DNA from: Treponema sp. UBA792
GTDB taxonomy: Bacteria; Spirochaetota; Spirochaetia; Treponematales; Treponemataceae
NCBI GenBank assembly: GCA_002296965.1
Contig: DBIW01000038.1
Span: forward strand, 1 to 6,876
DNA length: 6,876 nt
Direction of reading: 5' to 3'
The notes beneath the pieces were generated by a model. That model saw only the letters and a list, made by a program, of their open reading frames with translations, was not told the DNA's origin and did no database searches. The translations under genes were made by a program, and so were the position numbers. Each line of letters begins with the position of its first letter. The first letter of the stretch is position 1. Of the stretch, positions 1 through 5,970 are shown in pieces.

Positions 1-187
1 TCCTGATTCAGAGCGTGGTTCTCTCAAGGAAGAATTCAAAGCAATAAACTTAAGTCTTTGACAAACCTGACGATTTGATACAAAATTACGGCTGCCCTGA
101 ATTTTTTGGAGCGGCCGTTTTCAGCGGCTTTTGGACACAGAGAGTTGAAAGTCAGACGAATTCCGCGACTGACATTACCTTCAATTT
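1..187. other. Left-edge intergenic stretch, possible tail of an upstream gene
   Basis: No complete gene is visible here. One forward frame is open from base 2 to a TGA at 59-61 and would encode about 19 C-terminal residues (ending in KAINLSL). It could be the end of a rightward gene outside the window, but 19 codons prove nothing. A second frame closes at 45-47. TTGACA at 58-63, followed 17 bp later by CAAAAT at 81-86, resembles a promoter, but a hairpin lies directly after it, so I do not call it as one. Confidence 0.3.
88..121 (+). terminator. Weak candidate intrinsic terminator
   Basis: ACGGCTGC (88-95) can pair with GCGGCCGT (111-118) over 8 bp, including one U-G wobble, around a 15-nt loop. 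The stem ends in a short T run (118-121). The loop is long and the T run short, so this is marginal. Its position, 27 nt after a forward-frame stop codon at 59-61, fits the end of an upstream rightward gene. Confidence 0.3.
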
Positions 188-198
188 TTGTTTATAAT
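169..198 (+). promoter_or_regulatory. Sigma70-type promoter for the AraC regulator
   Basis: CTGACA at 169-174 matches the -35 consensus at 5 of 6 positions. TATAAT at 193-198 is a perfect -10, with an 18-bp spacer. Transcription would be expected to begin around 204-206, only a few bases before the ATG at 209, so the message would have almost no 5' leader. No Shine-Dalgarno sequence lies before that ATG, which agrees with leaderless or near-leaderless translation. Confidence 0.55.
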
Positions 199-208
199 TA
201 GAATATTC

Positions 209-994
209 ATGAGAATAGATTTTGCCGGAGCATTTTACAAGAAAACCGAAGAATCCTCTTTTAAAATGAAATTCGTTTCAGGAACCAAGGAATGTGTTCT
301 TCTTCATTTCTACAATCCCATGGTCATCACGCTGGACGGAAAACAGATTGAAACCCAGGCGAACGCATGCATTCTTTACAGGCCAGGAACTCCGCAGATT
401 TACTGGTGCAAGAACAACGAATTTGAAAACGACTATATAAAATTTCTTCCGGCGGACATGGCGTTTTTCAATGACTTTCAGATTCCATTTGACGAGATTT
501 TTTACGTGACCGATTCCGACATAATCAGGCGCGAGATGACGGACATCACGTATTTTCTGACTGAACGCTACGAAAACCACGACCACGAACTTCTAGACCG
601 CCTCTGCAAGGTCCTTTCCAACCTCCAGAACAACCGGCTTTATCCGAGCATAAAAACAAAGCGCGAAAGTGAAACCCGCTTCAGGCTGAATCAGCTCAGA
701 AAAAAAGTTTCGGAAAATCCTGAAAAATGGACAGTTGACCTTATGGCGGACAATTTCTTTCTAACGCGCTCGCATTTTTCGGTATTATACAAGAAGACTT
801 TTGGTGTCACGCCGCAGACAGACATCCACTTTTTTGTGAACGAAAAAGCCCTCCGCCTCCTGAACACAACCGAACTCACAGTCCAGGAAATCTCCCAGAA
901 ATGCGGCTACAACGAATGCGAGAATTTCATCCGCGCCTTCAAAAAAATGAACGGCGTTTCACCACATCAATATCGAAAACAGAAAGGGGAATAA
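209..994 (+). CDS. AraC/XylS-family transcriptional regulator
   Basis: A 261-residue DNA-binding regulator. The N-terminal part (about residues 20-110) looks like a cupin-type sensor: an LLHF strand, the TLDGKQ turn (41-46) and the ILYRPGTPQIYW stretch (55-66) match the effector-binding domain of AraC proteins. The C-terminal part (about 155-257) carries the two helix-turn-helix units. The first is around WTVDLMADNFFLTRSHFSVL (174-193). The second contains TVQEISQKCGYNE (224-236), followed by FIRAFKKMNGVSPHQYR (240-256), the family signature. I chose the ATG at 209. An in-frame TTG at 188 would place the perfect -10 box inside the gene, and the MRIDFAG opening fits this subfamily. The next ATG, at 266, would cut into the sensor domain. 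The ligand and target genes are unknown; nothing here is an obvious sugar operon, and the downstream lipoprotein gene is convergent, so it is not an evident target. Family assignment is firm, specificity is open. Confidence 0.9.
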   Translation: MRIDFAGAFYKKTEESSFKMKFVSGTKECVLLHFYNPMVITLDGKQIETQANACILYRPGTPQIYWCKNNEFENDYIKFLPADMAFFNDFQIPFDEIFYVTDSDIIRREMTDITYFLTERYENHDHELLDRLCKVLSNLQNNRLYPSIKTKRESETRFRLNQLRKKVSENPEKWTVDLMADNFFLTRSHFSVLYKKTFGVTPQTDIHFFVNEKALRLLNTTELTVQEISQKCGYNECENFIRAFKKMNGVSPHQYRKQKGE

Positions 995-1077
995 AAAAAG
1001 CCGCGATGAAGCGAAAACGCCCTGCTACGTTTCTGAAAGAAAGTCGCTTGATAATCTCTTGCACTTTTTTAGACAAT

Positions 1078-1100
1078 ATTGCCGTGTCAAGCACGGCAAT
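1078..1100. terminator. Perfect inverted repeat between convergent genes
   Basis: ATTGCCGTG (1078-1086) and CACGGCAAT (1092-1100) form a 9-bp perfect stem with a 5-nt loop. It lies between the ends of the AraC gene (994) and the lipoprotein gene (1134), where a bidirectional terminator is expected. Neither strand has a T run directly after the stem: the forward side continues GACAGTAAAA, and the T6 at 1065-1070 lies on the wrong side. If it terminates transcription it is non-canonical; it might instead protect RNA 3' ends. Confidence 0.35.
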
Positions 1101-1133
1101 GACAGTAAAATTTAAAACTCGAAATTGAACCTA

Positions 1134-2852
1134 TTACTCAAAGGCCGGTTTCAAATCTGAATATTTTGTAGCCGTGTCCCAGATTCCGGAACCGTCCACA
1201 TAAAACAGATAATTCCAGCCGCCTTTATAATGAGTGAATTTTTCTCCATCAATGTCATTAATAGTCGGCGGCGTGCTTTGGTCGGGATTGTCAATAAGTC
1301 CGGCGGAGTTAAAGCCAGCCTCCGAGATAAGCACACGCGCTCCGTTCTCAATGTTTATAGATACAAGCGGCGTAAGTCCAAAACCCTTCCATTCGGAGCT
1401 ACTTTCAACAAGAGTTCCGTCGGCATTTTCTTCAGCTTTTACAAACCAAACGCTTTCACTGCCCATAAGACTCTGAACATTACCAGGAAGAGCTTCTTCA
1501 AACGACTTCAAATTCTCATAAGTAAGAGTGGAATTCTTTACAATAAAAGATTCGTGTTTCTCATCATCCAAATCTACCGAAACTTCGTAGTCCTTGAACA
1601 TTTCTCTGTTTGACTCAAACCAAGTTCCAAGATCCGTTGTTTGTTCCGCCACAGCAGAAACCTTGTACCCGTCCTCAGTGCCGCTTACAAAATTTCCGTT
1701 CACCTCGCCGAAAAAGCTGAATTCGTAGGTTTCATTTTCCTTGGTAAAAGGAAAAATCACCGACAGACATTTTTTGCTGTTAAGCTTCTGACCGGCTTCA
1801 GAATTTGCACTGGCGGTACCCAGCGGAAATTCCAGTCCTGTGTTCTTTTCCTTAATGCAGCCCCAACTTTCTGACGTAACGCTTTCATCCGCCCCCAAGG
1901 TGAACACAACATTGATTCCCTCATCGCAAGGAACTGCAGTCAGACGGTTCTGTAATTCCGGAACTTTAAAACGGAAATCGTTGTTTCCAAGACCTTTTTC
2001 ATCGGGTTCCGCGGAAATATGCCATCTGCTGCCGTCAGAAAGTCCTAAAGTGACCTGAACGGTAATTTCTTTTCCAGAAAAGTCAGAAATCCGGTCTAGC
2101 AGACTATATGTTTTTCCGTCCGCTGAAGGTACCTCAAAAAGCCACTTAAAAGCGTACGGCTCCGGCTCCTCATAAAAAGTGAAAAGCACCTGACAGCTGT
2201 TTCCATTTAAAGCCGTGTCATCCTCAAACTCGACTTTCTGATTCAGGGCAAACATAAAAGTTTCCGGATTGTAACTAAAAGTGAATTTTCCGTTGTTCTT
2301 GATTCTAAGCTCACCTGCGCCGGACTTTGCCGTGAACGGCACCTCATTGGTGCTTCGCCATGCGTCATCCGTACCAAACTCAACATAAAACTTGTAATCG
2401 GAACCCTTTTTCAGATATTTGTAGTCAAAGTCAGCCTTTTTCGCTGAATAGTTGAGTCTGTGCCAGAGCGTATTGTCATCAGAATATTTTATATAATAGA
2501 TGAAATCATGGGCATTCTCATCAGTGTCGCCCAGCTTGAACGTAACTCCGTTGCCGTTGTCTTCTATTGTAAGTATGTCAGCAATTTCGGTCGTATCGCC
2601 GGAGGAGCTGCCGCTGTCCGCCCCGGGAGTTTCCTTTTCTCCGCTTCCGGACGAGCTGTCTCCGCCGGAAGTTCCGCCGTCTTTTCCGGAATCATTCTTT
2701 CCGGAATCGCTTTTGCCGTCAGACTTTCCGTCCGTCTGCTCAGTCTTGCTTCCGCCGGATGTCTCCGGCTCAGAAATGCCGCCCATATTGTCGCAGCCCG
2801 TAAAAAATCCCAGAACCGCAAGCGCGGCCAGTCCTGCCATCAGTTTTTTCAT
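1134..2852 (-). CDS. Large predicted envelope lipoprotein, multi-module, family unknown
   Basis: A 572-residue protein I do not recognise beyond its architecture. Residues 1-20 are a lipoprotein signal peptide: MKK, a hydrophobic core, then FTGC with Cys20 as the predicted lipidated residue. Phe at -3 is unusual for E. coli but tolerated in spirochaetes. Residues 21-88 form a flexible Gly/Ser/Asp/Lys linker with repeated DGKSDGKSDSGKNDSGKD-like units. The rest (about 92-572) reads as beta-rich modules of roughly 85-120 residues: 92-177, 180-297, 302-402 and 405-501, then a C-terminal tail rich in Gly and aromatic residues. Modules one and three both open with a short G(V/I)-containing strand (NGVTFKLG at 101-108; EGINVVFTLG at 311-320), suggesting distant fibronectin III-like copies; this is inference. 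The start at 2852 is fixed by a good ribosome site and the signal peptide. An in-frame ATG at 2916-2918 is rejected. The protein is probably anchored in a membrane and possibly surface-exposed. Expression may be switched by the G tract in its promoter. Confidence 0.85.
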   Translation of the reverse strand: MKKLMAGLAALAVLGFFTGCDNMGGISEPETSGGSKTEQTDGKSDGKSDSGKNDSGKDGGTSGGDSSSGSGEKETPGADSGSSSGDTTEIADILTIEDNGNGVTFKLGDTDENAHDFIYYIKYSDDNTLWHRLNYSAKKADFDYKYLKKGSDYKFYVEFGTDDAWRSTNEVPFTAKSGAGELRIKNNGKFTFSYNPETFMFALNQKVEFEDDTALNGNSCQVLFTFYEEPEPYAFKWLFEVPSADGKTYSLLDRISDFSGKEITVQVTLGLSDGSRWHISAEPDEKGLGNNDFRFKVPELQNRLTAVPCDEGINVVFTLGADESVTSESWGCIKEKNTGLEFPLGTASANSEAGQKLNSKKCLSVIFPFTKENETYEFSFFGEVNGNFVSGTEDGYKVSAVAEQTTDLGTWFESNREMFKDYEVSVDLDDEKHESFIVKNSTLTYENLKSFEEALPGNVQSLMGSESVWFVKAEENADGTLVESSSEWKGFGLTPLVSINIENGARVLISEAGFNSAGLIDNPDQSTPPTINDIDGEKFTHYKGGWNYLFYVDGSGIWDTATKYSDLKPAFE

Positions 2853-2856
2853 AATG

Positions 2857-2864
2857 TCTCCCTT
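2857..2864 (-). promoter_or_regulatory. Ribosome binding site that fixes the lipoprotein start
   Basis: On the minus strand the sequence reads AAGGGAGA, then CATT, then the ATG at 2850-2852. The GGGAG core lies about 5 nt from the start codon. The upstream in-frame ATG at 2916-2918 has no such site, so this one decides the start and gives a clean signal peptide. Confidence 0.75.
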
Positions 2865-2896
2865 AAAAAGAAATGAATGTAGTTTTTCAGTACAGG

Positions 2897-2926
2897 AAAA
2901 TCTCCCCCCCCCCGGCATTTTGTCAA
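2897..2926 (-). promoter_or_regulatory. Promoter of the lipoprotein gene with poly-G spacer
   Basis: On the minus strand a perfect -35 hexamer TTGACA lies at 2921-2926. The spacer is AAATGCC followed by ten G residues. The -10 is weak: GATTTT (2897-2902) gives an 18-bp spacer and AGATTT (2898-2903) gives 17. Transcription would begin near 2890, leaving a 5' leader of about 38 nt that contains the ribosome site. Because the homopolymer is most of the spacer, any change in tract length shifts the -35/-10 distance by the same number of bases. Confidence 0.6.
2904..2913 (-). repeat. Poly-G homopolymer (G10), candidate phase-variation tract
   Basis: Ten consecutive C residues on the plus strand, G10 in the direction of lipoprotein transcription. 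It lies 52-61 bp upstream of the start codon, inside the predicted -35/-10 spacer and outside the coding region. G runs of this length are prone to slipped-strand mispairing. In T. pallidum, poly-G tracts upstream of several tpr genes and of TP0126 vary in length and change transcription. No other G or C run of this length occurs in the window. Confidence 0.93.
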
Positions 2927-2971
2927 GGAAAATTCATTCTCTTGAAGAATTCTTTCTAAGGACTGCTTTAT

Positions 2972-3009
2972 AAAAAAACGGCGGCTCCGCGCAAACCACG
3001 GAACCGCCG
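2972..3009 (-). terminator. Intrinsic terminator of the phosphofructokinase gene
   Basis: On the minus strand CGGCGGTTCCG (3009-2999) pairs with CGGAGCCGCCG (2989-2979). This is an 11-bp GC-rich stem with one U-G wobble and a 9-nt loop, followed directly by seven T residues (2978-2972). It lies about 20 nt after the phosphofructokinase stop codon. It insulates the downstream lipoprotein gene, which starts from its own promoter about 45 bp further on. Confidence 0.92.
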
Positions 3010-3029
3010 CTTTCAGTTTTTACTGCAAA

Positions 3030-4433
3030 TTATTTTCCTGTCTTTTCGGAAGGCTTCATCTGGGCTTCCTTCAGCGCCTTCTGCATTTTTTCCTTTGCAG
3101 CCTGCATATTGTTGACCATCAGAATCGGCTGGCCTGTGGCATCAAGCGCATCCCTCCAAAGTGAACTTTCCGGATCAACGGCGTTTCTATGTCTTGTCAC
3201 CATCTGAATCGGTATGTGAACGAATTTATCATGCACAAGACCGACCACCATCTTTGTCTTTCCGGCCATCGCCGCATGTACGGCATTGTTTCCCAACCGC
3301 TCGCAGTAGACAGAATCGGATGCGGTGGTGACCGAAGCGCGAATCTGGTAGCCCGGATCAATATATTTCAGATTGATATGAATCTTCTTTTCCTTGAAAT
3401 ATTTTGTAATCTCATCGCGCAGATAAACACCTATGTCCGCAAGCTTTATGTTTCCGGACGCATCCTTCTGATTTGTCTTTGACAGCAGATCCTGTCCGGC
3501 ACCTTCGGCAACGATGACCACCGCATGATGACGGCGCTCAAGGCGTTTCTCCAGGTGATAGAGGAATCCGTTCGGGCCGTCCATCTCGAACGGAACTTCC
3601 GGAATAAGGCAGAAATTCGTCTCGTGGCTGGCAAGAGCGGCGGCCGTAGCTATGAATCCGGACTCACGTCCCATCAGCTTTACAAGACCGATTCCGTTTA
3701 TCTGGGAGCAAGCCTCCATGTGTATTGACGCGACCGCTTCCTTTGCCCTCTGAACCGCGGTCTCAAAACCGAACGAGCGGTCAATGAACATAAGGTCGTT
3801 GTCAACGGTCTTTGGAATTCCTATTACGGCGCACTTCATGCTGCGCCTCTCGACTTCATTCGCAATGTCAAGCGAACCGCGCTGAGTTCCGTCGCCACCA
3901 ATTATGAACAGCATGTTTATATTGTCGCGCTCAATGCAGTCAACAATATCGGAGACGCGCTGACCGCCGCCGCGGCTTGTGCCGAGGAATGAGCCGCCGA
4001 TTTTGTGGATTTCGTCAACGTTTTCGGGAGTAAGCTCGACGGTGTGATAGCCCTCATCGGCAAAAAATCCCTTGAATCCGTACTGATAGCCTTTGATTGA
4101 CTTAACGCCGTAGCGGATTGAAAGACAGCGCACAATCGCACGTATCACGTCATTCAGTCCCGGACAAAGACCTCCGCAAGTACAGATTCCGGCCTTGACA
4201 TGAGTCGGGTCAAAATAAATCATCTCGCGCGGACCGGCTTTTTCCATCAGATTTGACGAATCAAGCTGGTCATGTTTGTTCGTGTCATATACGCTTATCT
4301 TGTTGCGTATGAACGATGAATCCTTGACATAATTCGCCCTGTAGTCGCCGAATTCCCTTGAAAGCTGAATCGGAGACTGGATTGTACACGGCCCCAGATT
4401 TTCTATTGAAAAATCATATTTCTCGTCACTCAT
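3030..4433 (-). CDS. pfkA: 6-phosphofructokinase, clade-X type, probably ATP-dependent
   Basis: A 467-residue cytoplasmic glycolytic enzyme phosphorylating fructose 6-phosphate to fructose 1,6-bisphosphate. Visible motifs in order: phosphate loop [11 protein letters not shown] (85-95), [11 protein letters not shown] (146-156), GGDGTQRG (179-186), PKTVDNDL (207-214) with Asp211 as the likely catalytic base, MGRESG (254-259) for substrate binding, PEVPF (278-282) and [10 protein letters not shown] (357-366). An N-terminal extension of about 75 residues and a charged C-terminal tail explain the length beyond the roughly 320 residues of E. coli PfkA. The layout matches the long group shared by spirochaetes, plants and trypanosomatids. 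The phosphoryl donor is a known trap: PKTVDND is shared with pyrophosphate enzymes, but GGDG, rather than the GGDD typical of pyrophosphate enzymes, points to ATP. This is inferred from motifs only. The start is supported by CAGGAG (4445-4440), 6 nt before the ATG. The gene is monocistronic, with its own terminator, and is divergent from lemA. Confidence 0.93.
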   Translation of the reverse strand: MSDEKYDFSIENLGPCTIQSPIQLSREFGDYRANYVKDSSFIRNKISVYDTNKHDQLDSSNLMEKAGPREMIYFDPTHVKAGICTCGGLCPGLNDVIRAIVRCLSIRYGVKSIKGYQYGFKGFFADEGYHTVELTPENVDEIHKIGGSFLGTSRGGGQRVSDIVDCIERDNINMLFIIGGDGTQRGSLDIANEVERRSMKCAVIGIPKTVDNDLMFIDRSFGFETAVQRAKEAVASIHMEACSQINGIGLVKLMGRESGFIATAAALASHETNFCLIPEVPFEMDGPNGFLYHLEKRLERRHHAVVIVAEGAGQDLLSKTNQKDASGNIKLADIGVYLRDEITKYFKEKKIHINLKYIDPGYQIRASVTTASDSVYCERLGNNAVHAAMAGKTKMVVGLVHDKFVHIPIQMVTRHRNAVDPESSLWRDALDATGQPILMVNNMQAAKEKMQKALKEAQMKPSEKTGK

Positions 4434-4485
4434 TCAAAGCTCCTGAATTGAATATAGTAGATTCCACCTATATCAGATAGAGACA

Positions 4486-4514
4486 AATTTAGAGTATATC
4501 TGTTTTTTTTTCAA
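4486..4514 (-). promoter_or_regulatory. Candidate promoter of the phosphofructokinase gene
   Basis: On the minus strand TTGAAA (4509-4514) and TAAATT (4486-4491) are separated by 17 bp. The -35 box runs into an A9 tract (4503-4511). The predicted leader is about 45 nt and contains the AGGAG ribosome site. An alternative -10, TATACT (4493-4498), is closer to consensus but has no acceptable -35. The region is AT-rich, so chance matches are likely. Confidence 0.35.
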
Positions 4515-4538
4515 TAGAATTTATAAGGAAAATTGATA

Positions 4539-4568
4539 TTGACGTAAAAGCGGCAAGTTATGTAAATT
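4539..4568 (+). promoter_or_regulatory. Candidate promoter of the lemA-TPM operon
   Basis: TTGACG (4539-4544, 5 of 6 to consensus) and TAAATT (4563-4568, 4 of 6) are separated by 18 bp. Transcription from about 4575 would give a 5' leader of about 77 nt. The leader contains a 6-bp inverted repeat, TCCGCA (4583-4588) with TGCGGA (4606-4611), around a 17-nt loop, too weak to name as a regulatory element. Confidence 0.4.
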
Positions 4569-4651
4569 TAATGGATGTCAACTCCGCATTTCGCAACATT
4601 CCCGGTGCGGAACTGGCAGGAAAATAAAAACACACTTTCAATGGAGTCTCT

Positions 4652-5257
4652 ATGAAGAAAACAGGAAAAATAATCACCGTAGTAGCAGTCGTGGCCGTAT
4701 GTGTATTTTTCACGGTCTCCTGCATAAGCGGACAGTACAACAGCCTTGTCGCACTGGACGAAAGCGTAACGACACAATGGGCGCAGGTTCAGAACCAGTA
4801 TCAGAGAAGGATGGATCTTATTCCGAATCTTGTTGCCACCGTAAAAGGTTATGCATCACACGAAAGCGATGTTTTTACGGAAGTGGCGACGGCGCGCGCA
4901 AATGCCGGCGGACAGATAAACATAAGCGACGACGTTCTGAACAATCCCGAAGCATTCGCGCGCTATCAGCAGGTTCAGGATTCACTTGGAAGCAGTCTGC
5001 AGCGGCTTCTCATGGTGACTGAGAACTATCCGGAGCTTAAGGCCAATGAACAGTTCCTTGCGCTTCAGGACAATCTTGAGGGAACAGAGAACAGAATCGC
5101 CGTCGAACGGCAGCGCTACAATGATGCCGCAAGAAATTTCAACACCAAAATCAGGTCATTCCCGACAAACATAATCGCAAACTTCGGCAATTTCGAGAAG
5201 AAGCAGTATTTTGCAGCCTCGCAGGAGGCTCAGACAGCGCCGAAAGTGGAATTCTGA
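4652..5257 (+). CDS. lemA: LemA family membrane protein
   Basis: A 201-residue protein, the usual LemA length. Residues 7-24 are a hydrophobic N-terminal segment. The LemA core follows: YNSLVALDESV (29-39), WAQVQNQYQRR (43-53), DLIPNLVATVKGYASHE (55-71), then long predicted helices forming the family's antiparallel helical bundle. The N-terminus reads FFTVSC, with Cys24 in a loose spirochaetal lipobox (Thr-Val-Ser-Cys), so the protein may be a lipoprotein rather than simply anchored by one membrane helix; I cannot decide which. The biochemical role of LemA proteins is not established. The start is set by GGAG (4643-4646), 5 nt before the ATG. It is the first gene of a three-gene operon with two TPM-fold proteins, an arrangement recurring in many bacteria, which suggests a shared job at the cell envelope. 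Confidence 0.93.
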   Translation: MKKTGKIITVVAVVAVCVFFTVSCISGQYNSLVALDESVTTQWAQVQNQYQRRMDLIPNLVATVKGYASHESDVFTEVATARANAGGQINISDDVLNNPEAFARYQQVQDSLGSSLQRLLMVTENYPELKANEQFLALQDNLEGTENRIAVERQRYNDAARNFNTKIRSFPTNIIANFGNFEKKQYFAASQEAQTAPKVEF

Positions 5258-5262
5258 CGCAA

Positions 5263-5970
5263 ATGAACACCAGAAGACTTATAAAAAAGCTCGGACTTTC
5301 GGAAGAGGCTTTTGACAGAATCAGAGCTGCGGTTCATAAAGCGGAATCAAAGACAACGGGAGAAATAGCCGTGGCCATTACCGCGGAAAGCGCACATTAC
5401 TCGTTCTGGGAGCTGCTGTTTTCAAACGTGGCGGCCGGAATCATTCTGCTTGTGCTGCTTCCTTTATCGGCTCAGATTGAATCTCTTTATCAGCGTCTCT
5501 ACTGGAACAACGCGCCTACCTGGATTCTTCCTTTCTTCTACATTGTGACATATTTTGCGGCCGTGGCAATAACATTCTATGTGTCAAACATTCCTGCGGT
5601 TGACAGGCTGATAATCCCGCGCAACGCCAAACGCACATCCGTAACGCACCGGGCGATGCGTCATTTTGCGGAAAGCGGCATCTACGAAACGGAGAATCAT
5701 TCAGGAATTCTGATTTTTGTGTCCTACATGGAACGTCAGGTCAGAATAATCGCCGACACAGGAATATCGCGGAAAATTTCGCAGGATTTATGGAACATAA
5801 TTGCGGAAGAGCTCTCCGAGGAACTTAAAAACGGAAAAACATCGGAAGCATTCTGCGGAGCGGTAAAAAAATGCGGCGAGCTGCTTGCGGAGCAGTTTCC
5901 GGCGGACAAAGACAATCCCAACGAGATTGCGGACGGGCTTGTAATACTGGAGGATTCTGAATGGTACTGA
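5263..5970 (+). CDS. TPM-domain membrane protein with two inserted TM segments (COG3762-like)
   Basis: A 235-residue protein. The N-terminal helix and strand TTGEIAVAIT (31-40) form the first part of a TPM-like fold. Two hydrophobic segments follow (about 52-69 and 86-108). The fold then resumes with SGILIFVSYMERQVRIIADTG (147-167), a pattern diagnostic of this family, and ends with helices (173-212) and an acidic tail. The transmembrane pair inside the domain is usual for this group, so it is not a fusion artefact. The function is unknown. Related TPM domains have been linked to phosphatase activity and photosystem II assembly in plants, but that does not transfer safely here. The ATG lies 5 nt after the lemA stop with only a weak ribosome site (GTGGA, far upstream), so translation is probably coupled to lemA. 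Its last 10 nt overlap the next gene. Confidence 0.87.
   Translation: MNTRRLIKKLGLSEEAFDRIRAAVHKAESKTTGEIAVAITAESAHYSFWELLFSNVAAGIILLVLLPLSAQIESLYQRLYWNNAPTWILPFFYIVTYFAAVAITFYVSNIPAVDRLIIPRNAKRTSVTHRAMRHFAESGIYETENHSGILIFVSYMERQVRIIADTGISRKISQDLWNIIAEELSEELKNGKTSEAFCGAVKKCGELLAEQFPADKDNPNEIADGLVILEDSEWY

Noticed and set aside
188..208. TTG at 188 as the AraC start
   Set aside because: It places the perfect TATAAT inside the gene, has no ribosome site and adds seven residues that look unlike the family.
901..1128. 75-residue plus-strand frame crossing the end of the AraC gene
   Set aside because: It overlaps the conserved HTH-coding end of the AraC gene in another frame and has no ribosome site; basic low-information composition.
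2853..2918. A longer lipoprotein starting at the in-frame ATG 2916-2918, with the G tract encoding glycines
   Set aside because: That ATG has no ribosome site, lies 2 nt past the -35 box and would put 22 non-signal residues before a complete lipoprotein signal peptide. ATG 2850-2852 has a strong site. A coding-frame switch is therefore less likely than a promoter-spacer switch.
2500..2973. 157-residue plus-strand reading frame rich in Ser/Pro
   Set aside because: It is antisense to the low-complexity linker of the lipoprotein gene and shows no ribosome site or recognisable domain; a shadow frame.
4511..4536. TCAAT...ATTGA inverted repeat as an operator
   Set aside because: Only 5 bp per arm in AT-rich DNA; expected by chance.
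4571..4627. 18-codon upstream reading frame (MDVNSAF...) in the lemA leader
   Set aside because: No ribosome site precedes it and its ATG lies before the predicted transcription start near 4575. No amino acid bias suggests attenuation.
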